Part shown: piece after piece, positions 11,626 to 23,312 of the stretch
How positions within the stretch are numbered: position 1 is the first letter of the stretch
Layout of the letters: each line of letters starts with the position of its first letter
NCBI GenBank assembly: GCA_000827265.1
Contig: KN834773.1
Location: 103,484-167,483 of the forward strand
Origin: Collybiopsis luxurians FD-317 M1
Taxonomy: Eukaryota; Basidiomycota; Agaricomycetes; Agaricales; Omphalotaceae
Reading direction: 5' to 3'
DNA: 64,000 nucleotides
The notes under the pieces: model-generated
What the model was told of the DNA's origin: nothing
Seen by the model: only the letters and a program-made list of their open reading frames with translations
The model's database searches: none
Position numbers and translations under genes: made by a program

Positions 11626-12566
11626 ATCAGGAAAATGACCTAAAGCCCAGGCAAATATTAGAAGCCTAAGGGAGCCTGAGGACTCCCAGGAAATAGGCCA
11701 AATCCTAGTCACCTTCAGGTACTTTAAGTAGCTTTGGCTACCTAGGCTTCCTAGGTTTGGGCCCAAATCCTAGGCTCTCCAAGAGATATCTGAGATATCC
11801 CCAGGAGTCCCTGAGGGCTTCCTGAGGGCACCCTGGGGATCCCTAGGGATCTCTGGGGCACAGGTATTTTAAATAATACATATAACACAAAATTATATTT
11901 CAAATATATAGCTATGTAATAGTATTGTATAAATCCACAATAAAAACATTTATTTGGCTGCAGATTCATACAGGATTGAGCTTTTAAAATAAATCACATG
12001 ATGTGCTCACCGTGAGCTGTCTACAATCAAAATACTTTTCCCATGATCAAAATATGTTCACCCTTATTACAACTAATAGTATCCACACTATATATGTATT
12101 TATAGGTTCTGTACTATACTGATATACTGTACTTGAGTATGTTAGGTTATTACAAAGCTTAAACTACTATACACTACTATATAATAGTGTACCATTGTGT
12201 ATAATAACTGATAATAATCTGTAGATATAGTAGTTGAATACAAAAAGTTGAGTTAAATACAATATGAGATAGAGTAGAATAATATATAGAATGAGGTATA
12301 GTAGAGTAAGAATAGAAAGAGATGAGAATATACAATATTATTTTGCATTCACATTTTAGAGCCCTCAGGATGCCCCAGGGATCTCCAGGGAAGCCTCAGG
12401 GATCCTCAGGGACCCTCAGGCAACCTGAGAGTGCTCAGGAATTGGGGGGTGTCCCTTGGCATCCTGGATAGCCTAGACAACCTAGGACCCCTGAGAAGCC
12501 TTGAGAAGCCTTAGGCCATTAGATAACAACCCATATGAGCCTGGGCTATAGGATCTTTTTCCTGAT
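11626..12566. mobile_element. 941-bp inverted-repeat element
   Basis: Ends are ATCAGGAAAATGACC at left and, on the opposite strand at right, ATCAGGAAAAAGATCC, each followed a few bases later by AAGCCCAGGC or AGCCCAGGC. Inside each end is a long imperfect inverted-repeat zone rich in CCTCAGGG, CCTAGGG and CCCCAGG. The centre (about 11880-12360) is very AT-rich and noncoding. It interrupts the Ty3 coding sequence just before the integrase. The ends match the two 213-bp elements below, so this is a longer non-autonomous relative. No target duplication could be fixed. Confidence 0.72.
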
Positions 12567-13579
12567 GTTGCACATTTCTTTGATATACTCATCTGCTTGG
12601 GCATCCCATACTTGTGAAATCGGCGGATCCTTGTTCATTATTAAATTGGCATTTAACCTTTTGGGTGAAATTAGAACTTGCTCTCTTCCCAAATTTGCCA
12701 TTGTTTGCTGGGCTCCTTTTTTTGGATACACATTGGACCGTTGTGTTAGTATGTCCAGTTTTGAACCTATTTATTTGAAAATCATAACCCAAAAGGGTTT
12801 TGGACCCCTGTGCTTGTCTTGCAGACAGTTGCTTTGTAGTGGCAAAATACTGCAAGTTATTATGATTAGAGTCATCAGGAAAATTACCTTTTGCCCAGGC
12901 TGTCCAGAGGTCTCTGGAGACACCCCCAAAATCCTAGGGATCTCAGGAGTCTCTTAGATCTTTCCTAGAGTCTTTTGGAGCTTTGAGATTGCTCTGGGGT
13001 CTTTCAGGGTCCCTGGGGATCCCTAGGAATTAGGGGGTGTCTCCAGAGATCTTTGGGAAGCCTGGGCCCAGGGCATTTTTCCTGATGGTATACTTGAATT
13101 GGAAATCTCAATCCTTTGCAATAAGCCCTCCAGACTTTAAAACATTCCACTATCACAAGCAGTTCTTTGTTGTAGATGTTATAATTCATTTCTGCTTGAA
13201 TCATGGACTGTGTATGGCACACAACTGGGTGTAGCTCTCCCAATGCAGGATTCAGCTGCAACAAGATTCCTGCAATTGCCCAGTCTGATGCATTGCATTC
13301 CAAGATAATCAGAAGGTTCAGGTCAAAGTGTGCTAGTACTGGTGCTTACACAAATGCCTGCTTCAATAATTCAATCACTGCTTTATGTTTCTTGGTCCAG
13401 ACCCAAACATTATTCTTCTGCAACAGAGACATTAACACTTTAGTGATGCCTGAATAGTTATCAATAAATTGCCTATAGAAGTCAGCAAATCCCAGAAATG
13501 ATTGAAGATCCTTAACTGTTTTAGGCTGAGGCCATTCCAAGATAGCATTTACCTTTCCCAGATCCATCAACACTCCCAT
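12567..13579 (-). pseudogene. Ty3 RNase H region, interrupted
   Basis: Reads through GVLMDLGKVNAILEWPQP and LQSFLGFADFYRQFIDNYS (connection domain), then CNASDWAIAGILLQ (RNase H DxS-like core) and AEMNYNIYNKELLVIVE. It continues beyond a 213-bp insertion (12874-13086) with NNLQYFATTKQLSARQAQ. The insertion splits the conserved VYTDHxNLxYF segment, which shows it came after the retrotransposon. Confidence 0.8.
12874..13086. mobile_element. 213-bp MITE-like element, copy 1
   Basis: Begins ATCAGGAAAATTACC and ends GGGCATTTTTCCTGAT. The two arms are imperfect reverse complements for about 65 bp, including AGGTCTCTGGAGACACCCCC and its counterpart. The whole unit is therefore nearly a fold-back. 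It is the same length as, and nearly identical to, the element at 18077-18289. It sits inside the RNase H coding region of the Ty3 relic. Confidence 0.85.
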
Positions 13580-13597
13580 TGAACTGATAATAACTCC

Positions 13598-14215
13598 TCA
13601 ATATTCCACTGTATCCACATAAAAGCTACACTTTTTGGGTTTCACATGCAGATGATTTGTCCACAACCATTCCAATACCTTGTGCATATGCTCCTTATGC
13701 AATTCTTCATCCATTGAATATATTAAAATGTCATTCAGATAGATAATAACACAAACATCCACCATGTCATGGAAGATATCATTCATAAAGAATTGGAAGG
13801 CAGATGGTGTGTTTGTGAGGCCAAATGGCATGACTAGGTATTTGTACGCTCTCTAATGTGTGCAAAAAGCTGTCTTCCATTTGTGTCCATCCACTACTTG
13901 CACATTGTTATAACCTGCATGCAGATTGATTTTTGTGAAGATTTTAGCTTTGCATAACTGGTCAACTAAGGTTCCAATTAAGGGCAGAGGATATTGATTC
14001 TTCCTTGTAATCCTATTTAATGCACAGTAATCCACACATAAGCACAAGAAACCATCCTTTTTCTTCACAAATAAGACTGGTGCGCTAGCAGGTGAACTAG
14101 ATGAATGGATAAAGTCTTTTCCCAGCATATCGCCAATATAGTCTTTTAATGCTTTGAGCTCTACCTCTGACATATTGTATAATTTCCCTATTGGTGGCAT
14201 ACTATCCCCTTCCAT
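13598..14215 (-). pseudogene. Ty3 reverse transcriptase
   Basis: Contains MSEVELKALKDYI, SPASAPVLFVKKKDG, NRITRKNQYPLPLI, then MPFGLTNTPSAFQFFMNDIF and the active-site region IYLNDILIYS. In active Ty3 enzymes the last motif is YLDD; here it is YLND. Together with a stop between 13831 and 13853 this argues against activity. The typical order of fingers, palm and thumb is kept. Confidence 0.85.
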
Positions 14216-15014
14216 TTTGATACAGATGTCATAGGGACAGCGTGGTGGGAGCTCTTTTGCTTCACCAGGTGAGAATATGTCAAGATAGTCATGGTACTCC
14301 AGTGGTACATGCTTTTTTTAACTCTTCCATTTCCCTTTTCTTCTTGTCCTCCTCCCTGTTGTTCTCTATTGTAGGATCTTTTACCTTTGCTGCATGTATG
14401 GTTTCTGGCTCCTCTGCCTTCTCCTCAATTGAGGGTTTTATATGCACCACATATGCAGGTGTTCCCTTGCACAATAGGGTATCCATTGCAGCAGCACTGA
14501 TTAAACTAATCAATTTTCCTTTTGCACTTGGATCTAATTTATGCTTCACTGGTACTTGTTTACATTGTGTATCAATCCCTCTTTTTGCCCTTCTTTGCTG
14601 CTGTTTGAGACTGGACATGTTTCTATATAAACAGAGAAGGAGATGGATACAGAAACAGATGGGTAATCTGAACCCAGAGCCTCCAATGAAAGTGGTACTG
14701 GAATGAGTACTAAAGATCTTGGGTAGTATGGATGTACATTTTTCTGTCTGAGCTAGCCAAGCTTGTAGAGTTATCTCTGAATAACCTCAATTTGTATTCC
14801 CAATATGATATTTCTTCCTCCACACTTCTACATCATTATTATAGTCCACCAACCAATTTGCATATAGAAGCTACTCATTTATTCTTGTCACTAAATCATT
14901 GTTGGAAGGTCCATTGGACAATTGTTCAGGAGGTTGTTTCACTTCCTCTTCTATCAATTCTTCTTCCATTTTGATGTCCATATCAACTTCCTCTTCCTCT
15001 ATTGTCACCATAGA

Positions 15015-15500
15015 TCAGTTATTTGCTACCCCCCTTTTAGATATATCTTCCATTTCATTGTCTTCCCCATACACTCTTCCTTCTGCAATTGCAGCTGAAA
15101 TTTGTACATTCCTTTTGCAGAAGGTAAGGGAAAGATTGGACCAATTTATATTGGGGTTGTATTCCCTTAGCCAGGGCAAACCTAATACAATTGGGGCAGT
15201 AGGGTGTAGTCCCATGATTAGGAGGTTAACCAAATGTATTGTTCCATCTGCAAAACTAATTGAGTCCTGGAAAGAACTAGTAGTTTTGCCCACTGATGTC
15301 AGTTTCCCATCAAAGAGCTCCAATGGAATGGAATGCTCAAGCTGCAAAACATTTTGAGGGAATTTTTGCACAAGCAACCAGTCAATGAATGATCTCGTTG
15401 CACTGGAATCTATAAGAGTATTATAACTAACATCATTGTCCATGTCAGATAAAGGTAAACAAGTAGAAACTATAAATGAATTGTTTGAACAAGAAGTCAA
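15015..15500 (-). pseudogene. Ty3 aspartic protease region
   Basis: Reads YNTLIDSSATRSFIDW, in which the active-site D-S/T-G is D-S-S, then PIVLGLPWLREYNPNINW, the hallmark flap and follow-on of retroviral-type aspartic proteases of Ty3 elements. The gag part upstream (about 15577-15801) is open but shows no CCHC knuckle. Confidence 0.78.
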
Positions 15501-15909
15501 GCTGGAAAGTCCTTTGGTCTTGCAAATGTGGCTCTACCTATTACTGGAGCATTGTGCAAGGTACTCCAACTTGCTCCTAAACTTCTGTCAGAGCCCCTAT
15601 CCAATTTCCCAACATCTCCATACCTTGCATTTCCAAAACTTCTACAGACCATACTTCCCCTTCCATGGATGAATCTTGTATTCCCTCAGCTGTAAATATA
15701 GCAGCTCTTAATCTGTTGCAATCCTTCTTATCATTATTTTTTCTGTGAGTTGAATCACTGGAAGACTGTTCCTTCAGAGGATTTAGATCCTCTGGGTTCA
15801 CACAGTCTCCACTTCAGGCAACCACATAACAGACCTAATTAGGATAATTTTTCAATGTCAAAAAACTATTCTAAGAAGGTCTCCCAGGAGGCCTTTAGTC
15901 CATCCTAAC

Positions 15910-16725
15910 TTAGGGGTGGCTACAGCCTACATTTTTCAATTTAGCCCAGGCTGCAGCCAAGTCAACAATATCAGCTGGGCTGCAGCCTATTTAGCCCAAA
16001 ACTTTCTAAGTGCTATGCCCTTCTTAGCCTTTCATATCTTTTTGGATTATATTGGAAGTAGATAAAAATAGTGAGTTAGTTACATTGCTCATTTGACACT
16101 TACAAGCTTCAACTAATGTTTAGCTTGTTATATTTAGAAACTCTGCTTTTCAAAATGACCAAAGATGAAAACACTCTGAAGTGTGATATAATTCAGTGGC
16201 TAATAATGAGACCAGCTTCACAATGTCAATCAGTACAGGTGCAGAAGCTTATTATATGTATCAAATGTAGCACATCATAAACCCAATCACTTCTCTCAAA
16301 ATGGAGCACATGGAACATAAGATATGTCATGTTGTCTGGAAGTAGCAACCTCCATTTCTCTTCCCAATTGCAGCTGCAGCCAGTGGGTTCTTCTCCAGAG
16401 TGGGCCACAGCCCTGAATAATGAACAAGCTGAGGTTTCAGCCCAAACAGTCTTCATTATCCAGGGCTGCAGCCATTGGATCTGGAAACAGAAGGTCTCCA
16501 GCTCACTCAGCAATTAGACATCTGGGCTGCAGCCATCATATCTGCAAATGAAGGCGCTGCAGCCCCATCAGGAAACAGCCATCTGGGCTGCAGCCCTATC
16601 AGAAAACAGACATCCAGCCGCAGCACTTTCTTTTAGAGATCTAAGGGCTGCAGCCCACTATGAGACAGGTTCACTGGGCTGCAGCCCATTCTGAGGACAG
16701 CATGCTATGCTGCAGCCTCTAGTTT
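15910..16725. repeat. field of GGCTGCAGCC palindromes
   Basis: About ten copies of the perfect 10-bp palindrome GGCTGCAGCC, or one-base variants of it, lie between about 15949 and 16713. They are densest at 16450-16715, where they recur every 25-60 bp, often preceded by CATCTG or CACTG. The unit repeats loosely, so this looks like a decayed tandem array. No gene is apparent across 15830-17400; short frames such as 16226-16513 simply encode the repeats. Confidence 0.7.
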
Positions 16726-17414
16726 ACTATTGTCATCACTTACTTTCATGTCATTGCCCTTGGAAAACCTTCATACTCAGTGCCTAAATCTCCATTTCAT
16801 TTTAAAGTTTCCTCATTACAGATTGCCTCAGTTCAAACTTTTTAAAAAAAAATTCAACACAAACTGCAAGTTCTTGTGGTTTAAGTGAAGTACATTGAGT
16901 AAAATATTATATAAAGGACTAGACAGAATTGAAACTGAAATAATTACCACTAAGCCTAGTAATAAATACTCTATACAATCCACCAACAATATAGATAATG
17001 AAAACATTTGAGGACAAATCACTACTTACATTGGTAGGGCAAACCAGCAATGAGGTGCTGGAGCTCACTCTTCCCTTTTATAATCTCACTATCCTTCTCC
17101 TTGACAATCTTCACTCTGTATTTACATTTCCAACTACTTGGTTTCACCTTGTTGACCTCATCAACTCTGACCTTATCCAAATCAGAATGTTACTCTAGTT
17201 GATGCATTTTCCTTGGTCATCTGGTATCTGACTTATCATTGCTAGGATCAGGTGCATGTGTCCTAACTTTTGGAGCAATGGGTATATCTGCTTCTTCTTC
17301 TTCTTCATCCTCTTTGTCTTCATTTGCTGTTGTCCTTGCAAGTTTGACTGACTGAGAAGTTTTTGCAGTTTTGTTCACACTGGATTTCTTGAGAAGTTTT
17401 GTAGGTGGAACATC

Positions 17415-19970
17415 TCACAATGACTTTGTAATCTTTTCTACTGGTCTTGAAAATTGCTCATGGATGTGCAGTGGAGCAGAGTCTTTGTCCTCAGAACTGC
17501 GCACAGTCCAAAACAGTGTAGAAGACACTGGAATGAGTTTCTTTGTGGGGTGGGTGAGTGGAATGTATCCAGAAGTATCCTGAATCCTTTGCACAGCAAC
17601 CTTTTTAGATTGTTTTTGAGGATGAGCTGCATCCTCTTTGTTGGATAAAGGAGGAGGAGGTGAAGGAAGTCTATTGCTATCATCATTGTTACTGCTGTTG
17701 CCAGTGTTGCTACTGCAGGTGGGGGGGTTCTTGTCCAGAAGACTCTCCTTGTGGAGCAGGTTTTTTGATTTACACTGCTTTCCAAGACAATCTTTCTTTG
17801 ACCAGCCATTCTCAGGCTCCTTTCGAGCCTTATTACTCTTCTTGCCCTTCCCCACCACTGTCCCTCCCTCCTTGTTTAATTTGCGCTCTTTTTGAGGCTT
17901 ATCACTCTTCTTGTCCTGACCTGCTACTGTCCTTCCCTCCTTGCTTGATTTGCACTCTGTTTGAGCCTTGTTATTCTTCCTGCTCTTCCCTGCTATTGAC
18001 TGTGCTGCTTCAATCATGGCTTCCCTTTCTTTTCTATTCTTGCCTGTCTTCTTGCCTTTCTGCACTGCTCCTGTCCATCAGGAAAATTACCTTTTGCCCA
18101 GGCTGCCTAGAGGTCTCTGGAGACACCCCCAAAATCCTAGGGATCCCAGGAATCTCTCAAATCTCTCCTAGAGTCTTTTGGAGCTTTGAGATTGCTCTAG
18201 GATCTTTCAGGGTCCCTGGAGATCCCTAGGAATTAGGGGGTGTCTCCAGAGATCTTTGGGAAGCCTGAGCCCAGAGCATTTTTCCTGATATCCTAAGGTC
18301 ATCATCATCATTGTCATCAACTATTGGAGCATTGCTCAAATGTAATTGGTATTTCTTTGACTGATGGACAAGGCAAAGCAGTTTTCCAATCTCCTTGTCT
18401 CCTTTTGGTGCTGCTTGAACAATAGGAATATAGGCTTGGTCTCTGATAGAGAGGGCCATTTGCTCTATATGTGATGTTAGCAATTTACAACCAATAACTT
18501 CTCACAAGTGGAAAAAAACCCACCCTCATCCCAGGAAATGAAATGCACAAGTTCACCCCCCTCATCCTCATTATCCTCATCATCACCGTCGCCACCTTTG
18601 CCCTCACCTTTGCCCTCACCCTTTCCCTCATTATCTTCAAAAAGGGGCACAGAATTGCCCTCACCTGAAACACCTTTCTTCCAAGCTTCAAGTTGGCATT
18701 TAACAAGAACTTTAAGGTTATTGACAGGAATTTGCCACATTGCAGTTAAACCTGCATTGCCAGGAGCTCTAGGTACTTTCAAGTGGACTGGCCATCCAAC
18801 TAAACAGACCTTCCACTTGGCACACATGTCAGCAAAGCTAGCTCCCCAGTGGAACTCCTGCAGATTAGACTCAGGACACACTTCACCTAGATATAACTCA
18901 TTAACATCTAGGCAATATGATCAAATTGTCTTCAAACTGGGACTTACAAAGTAGTAATATCAATATATCTTTGAAAGCCATACACAACCAAGTTTTCTGG
19001 TTTAAATAATGATCAATAAACTTTTGCTTCTCAGGTGGCAATAGGTTGTCCTGCTGCAGTCGCATACACTGAGTGTGAATCATAGTACTGTAATCCACAC
19101 TCTGTGCTTTCAAAGTGCTGGCATTTGCATTCCTCATCCCTTCAAAGAGTTCATCTCCCCCCCACTGCACTGCTTTGGCCATAATGGGATCCACTACCTA
19201 CCCAAAGAAGCTCAGTCCATGAGTATTATACATGAGACTAGCTTGAAAGTAGGAGAGCTCAATGAGCATGAGGTAGGGGGAAAAGAGACAAAAGCTTATG
19301 CAGTCTGAAAATTTGCTACATAGTTTGACCAAACCAGTTTCAGAGTAGCCTTCCACCTATTCTTCAGAGGTGTGGTCATGCATCTTCTTCACATACCATT
19401 TGTTCAGCTGCACTATATAATAATCCTTCTTCTTTTCTGGAAAATTGAGCACTTCTTTATATACCTGCTGAATAGATGCCTGAAATTCTTCCTGAGATTG
19501 TCCCAGCTGTTGTTTCCAATCCATGCCATCCTCTGCAACCATGAAGTGCTGGAACTGATTCCACATGTTCATTTTATGGGGCTCTTTGACAACCTCCCCT
19601 ATGGTGGAGAAAACCACTGCCTCACTTTTGCCAATCCTCTTTGCCAGGGCTTTGATATGCTGGCAATAGTCAGTCTTGAGCTGAAGAGCCTCTGCAATCC
19701 ACTCCTTGTGCAAAGCACCAGCCTTGTTTTCACCCTCCACACTTGCAGCTTCTCCATTAAGCACATCCAGGTTATCTTCCCCTTTATCATCAGACACCAT
19801 TCTATGGCACACTCCTTGCCTTTTGTAGAGGATAAATGTCTTTCAGCAGGCAGGGAATCTATACTTTGTTGGACTGGCTTGTCTGGTGCTATGCTGTTCC
19901 ACTCATATTCCTCATACTCTTCTTCTTGGTCTGCAACTGGTAATTCCTCAAAGACAATGTCCAGTCATGT
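17415..19970 (-). pseudogene. unrecognised decayed ORF set in transposon island
   Basis: Several minus-strand frames follow one another: an acidic EEEYEEYEW segment near 19.9 kb, 19357-19812 (WNQFQHFMVAEDGMDWKQQ), 18901-19194 (IMAKAVQWGGDELFEGMRN), 18477-18881 (FADMCAKWKVCLVGWPVH, then a Glu/Gly/Asp-rich tail) and 17415-18065 (very Lys-rich, then PLTHPTKKLIPV). Stops and shifts separate them. The composition fits an old transposon-borne or captured gene of a basidiomycete type I cannot name. A 213-bp MITE at 18077-18289 is inserted in it. No catalytic motif was seen. Confidence 0.4.
18077..18289. mobile_element. 213-bp MITE-like element, copy 2
   Basis: Same length and ends as the copy at 12874-13086, with only scattered substitutions. 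Its flanks (GTCC at left, ATCC at right) differ from those of copy 1, so it is an independent insertion. Arms pair over about 65 bp. It lies within the Lys-rich decayed ORF region. Confidence 0.85.
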
Positions 19971-19974
19971 ACTG

Positions 19975-21812
19975 CTAGTGCCCCACCAGCAGCAGCCAAG
20001 AATACCTCAGTATGGCTTTCCTTCCATGAAAATCCTATCTTTCTCAGTTCAAATTTCATCCTGGGAAAGAGAGAAGTTCAGCAGCAAGGGAGTATACATC
20101 GGATAAAGCTCATCAAGGATACCAAAGTAGCAGAAAGCATTGTGGAAAAATGGAGCCTGTGATATGGCAATAGAACCATCTGAGAGATGATCAATGGTAA
20201 GACCAACAAGGAAATGCTTGTCCTTTACATCCTTAAGATCCCAAATTCAAAACCCTTTTACTGCATCATCAGCTTCATGGTCAGAAGATGAACCACTGAA
20301 GACATCATTGGTATGAACTGAAGCAATAGAGAATTCATTGGTTTCCTGACTTCAACAATATCGTATGCATGGGTCTGCTTGTGACAATTTGAAACCAAGT
20401 TTCTGGAATTACTCCTTGAGCTCCTTGTACCAAATGTGTCCAGCCTGTGACATACCATATAGAGGTTTGTGCATTAAACACACTTTACCTTCCTCCCTCT
20501 TGACACTGAATCTGGCTGGTTGATACATGTATACAGGAGGTTCCTTGGGAAGACTTCCATTCAGGTAAGCAGCAGAAAAATCCCATTGATGAGTACTGAG
20601 GCATTTGAAGGTGCAGATTGAAATCAGGAGCTGAACTGACTCAAATCAAGCAACCATGGACCAACTCTTCTCAAAGTTGACACTGGGAATCTGCATGTCA
20701 CCATGGGCTATGTACCATGCTTTGCAGTCTAAGATAGTGCCATCACCATCAAGCTTCAAGTCATAGACCCACATCCCATCTAGGATCCAAGCATTCTCCA
20801 GGTGATCAACCAAGGTCCAGCATTTTCAGTCACACAAGGATTTCATCTCTTTCTCCATTGGTGGCATCCAGTCTTTTGGATTCTTCATGGCCTCTGCAAA
20901 GGACTTTGGTATTCCTATATCCCCTCCCCCTTTGATGGTGCTGGTAAAGACCACCACATTTGCCCATTCCTTGGCTTTATCCCTTGCCCAATTCTTATCC
21001 TCAGTATACTCCATCAATTGCAAAAGCCTGGTAGAGGGTGTCCAATTATGTGCAGATCATCAAGGTGGAGGAATCATTGAGAGCAAATTTTGGGAAGCTT
21101 TGTTGGTCAAGTTGACAGCAGTCTGTGGAGGCGCAAGTGCTGCATTTGGTTCAGGGCAGCCCGCATGATCCGGCTCAAGGTTGGAATCATCTGTGGCATT
21201 GTCCAAAGGTGTTTTGACAGCAATTTGAGTATGCCTAGGTATACCCTCCTTGAACTCTACATTGCAGACAGGATATACGCCATGTCTTGTAATATCCCAC
21301 ACCTGATAACCCCGCCAACCCATGTAACCAACCAACCTTCCTTCCCAGGCTTGTCGACCAAGTTTGCCATTGACATGGTCTAAATCCATCACCCAAACTT
21401 TACAGCCCCACTGCCAAAGGTGAGACATGTTTACCCTTTTCCTCATCTTGTACCACTTCTCCCAAGGAACGGCACCTGGATTCTGGCTAGTTGGAATCAT
21501 TCCACAGATATATGCATATGCAGTTGCAGCCTCAGCCCAAAACCAATGGTCCAAGTCAGAATCCTCTATCATTGCACAAATGCCTTCAATTATTGTTCGA
21601 TTTGCACATTTGACTTGTCTGTTGGCAGCAGATGACAATTTCAGAACTTTCTTCACTAAGATACCTTGCTCAGCACACCAGCTGTCAAAGTGACAGTTGT
21701 TGAATTCCCTCCCCATGTCAATTCGGAAAATGCAAACCTTTTGTCCAGTTTGTCATTCTGCCATGGCTGTAAATTCCTGGACAAGCTGAAGAATGGTTTT
21801 GAGGAAGTCATG
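19975..21812 (-). mobile_element. degenerate Ty1/copia retrotransposon fragment
   Basis: The minus strand encodes the end of a copia integrase (GREFNNCHFDSWCAEQGIL, NRTIIEGICAMIEDS, WGCKVWVMDLDH and EGRLVGYMGWRGYQVWD at 21060-21716). It continues into the reverse transcriptase (KSFAEAMKNPKDWMPPMEKE at about 20850; PKEPPVYMYQPARF and LMHKPLYGMSQAGHIWY near 20450-20550). Stops occur throughout. It is cut at about 21812 on the 5' side, where unrelated sequence begins, and at about 19975 on the 3' side, where the unrecognised ORF set begins. Neither LTR is present. Confidence 0.78.
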
Positions 21813-22039
21813 CTATAATGTGTATAGTACTGAGAGGTAGATTGATATAGGGTCGTTTAAAGGAGTCACATGTCCGAGTCCGATCCTGTCCAATCGTTGT
21901 GGGCACGGGCCGCGCCACAGCTGCCACTCAAGTCGCATACAGATATTTTCAGAATTCATCAGAATTAACGGAGGACAAGATGTGGCGCTACATAGAGTTT
22001 TCGTTCCGCATTTGGCATATTCAAATGCGGCATTCTAAA

Positions 22040-22350
22040 CTGAGGCTTGCTTTTGGAGCCTCTGCAGAACAATCACCGACTCGAAAGTCTAAGGACGTCT
22101 TCATTTGTTCATCCAGGGGCATGTCCGCCTGTTTCGAATGAATGCCTGCTCACCATTCAATCATAACCATGCAATCGACTCGCATATATAATACTTCGGA
22201 TAACCGTCATCGTTCTCATCATTGGCGCGAATGTCCAGTTTGTCCGGTCATTCGACAGCGTCGACTTCGCCCTGCGGCATGTTGCGGTAGAGAATACACT
22301 GAATATCTCGATCTCTTGTCAGAACGAAGCTAGAGATAACGATGCCAAAA
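22040..22350 (-). pseudogene. N-terminal relic of 213-aa family
   Basis: Noncoding now, but the DNA resembles the first exon of the intact gene at 23827-24590. It keeps the segments corresponding to YRNMPQSEIDA, to a Pro-rich valine block and to PLDEQTK..., in the same order on the minus strand. Deletions and substitutions break the frame repeatedly. It is older than the other relics. Confidence 0.55.
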
Positions 22351-22479
22351 CATGGGAACCTCTTCGACGGTAACATGGTGGAACAAAATAACATGACCAA
22401 GGCTTTGCGCTAATCGTTATTCATGTCAAGAAACCACACTACCCGCATAATATTCTAGTGCTCCCTCGCACCTCCAAAC

Positions 22480-23312
22480 ACCAAGGTTTATGTACCTACT
22501 CTCCACTCTCGCAGGGATACACCTGATATCCAAATCCGAATCATTTCCGAGGTATCACGACTCCTCCATGGATATGCTAAGACACAGGCATCCAGATCTC
22601 TGAAAGTCATGGTTGCATTGGAAAGAAAGCTCGTAATTCTTTTCCTATAAAAGAAAAGTTAGTCGGTGATTATGGTATGGGTTATTCAATGACTCACCAA
22701 TGCAGAACCTGCCAAGTTATTCGAGCTATCCGAGCCTAATCTTGCCGACTGATAGTATTTCTCAAAACAGTCATCCCAATCAGCGTGCATTTTCCAGAGT
22801 AAGAAGGGTATCGCGGCAACAAAAAAGAGTCGTCAATACTCTGAGAGTGAAGGGTGCAAGGACAAAATAGGGGCATACGCTCGACGTTCCGAGGCCAATG
22901 TTGTATGATAAGGCAACTCCGTCTCCCCAAAACAATTACCAATCTAAAGATCCAGGTACTCCCTCGTATGTAGGGGCATATCAGCCTTTTTCAAGCGAAT
23001 ACCTGCACCTTGTTCGACCATAGCCATTCAACCGACTAGTAGATAATACTTTGGAAATTCATCATTATCTTCGCTAATCTGACCGTCGCATTTAAGTGGT
23101 AGGGGAACGACATCCGGAGGGTCTTCGGTGCGATGGTCATAGTAGTGCATCATGCTAGCTAAGCGGACACCTCCAGCGGCGTCGATTTCGCTCTGCGGCA
23201 TGTTGCGGTAGAGTAACCATTTGATGACCTGGTATTTTGTTGGAGGAAAGCCAGAAATAAGAGTGCTGCAGCAAGGTTTTGTGGGGGAAATCCTCGGCGA
23301 AGCCTTGGACAT
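22480..23312 (-). pseudogene. full-length relic of 213-aa family
   Basis: Starts at 23312 (MSKASPRISPTKPCC) and keeps YRNMPQSEIDA and EDPPDVVPLPLK. It then has TGA at 23028-23030 where the intact copy has CGA (Arg), and TAG at 22944-22946 where the intact copy has TGG (Trp). The second exon (PFLLWKMHADWDD) and traces of the third (about 22480-22625) follow in order with recognisable introns. Both nonsense changes are C-to-T type on one strand or the other. Confidence 0.75.

Larger units (their letters stand above)
9830..15830 (-). mobile_element. degenerate Ty3/gypsy retrotransposon
   Basis: Minus-strand domains occur in Ty3 order: protease near 15.0-15.5 kb, reverse transcriptase 13.6-14.2 kb, RNase H 12.6-13.5 kb, integrase zinc finger and core 11.1-11.6 kb, and a post-integrase region at 10.2-10.65 kb. 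Stops and frameshifts interrupt every junction, and two inverted-repeat elements (11626-12566 and 12874-13086) are inserted in it, so it is inactive. I could not find paired LTRs; the edges given are estimates from the last coding similarity. No clear chromodomain follows the integrase. Confidence 0.8.

Noticed and set aside
15949..16715. CRISPR-like array
   Set aside because: The repeated unit is only 10 bp and irregularly spaced, and the organism is a eukaryote.
17660..18229. Plus-strand 189-codon Cys/Ser-rich ORF
   Set aside because: It is the mirror of the Lys-rich minus-strand frame and runs into the MITE at 18077; the cysteines come from antisense of low-complexity sequence.
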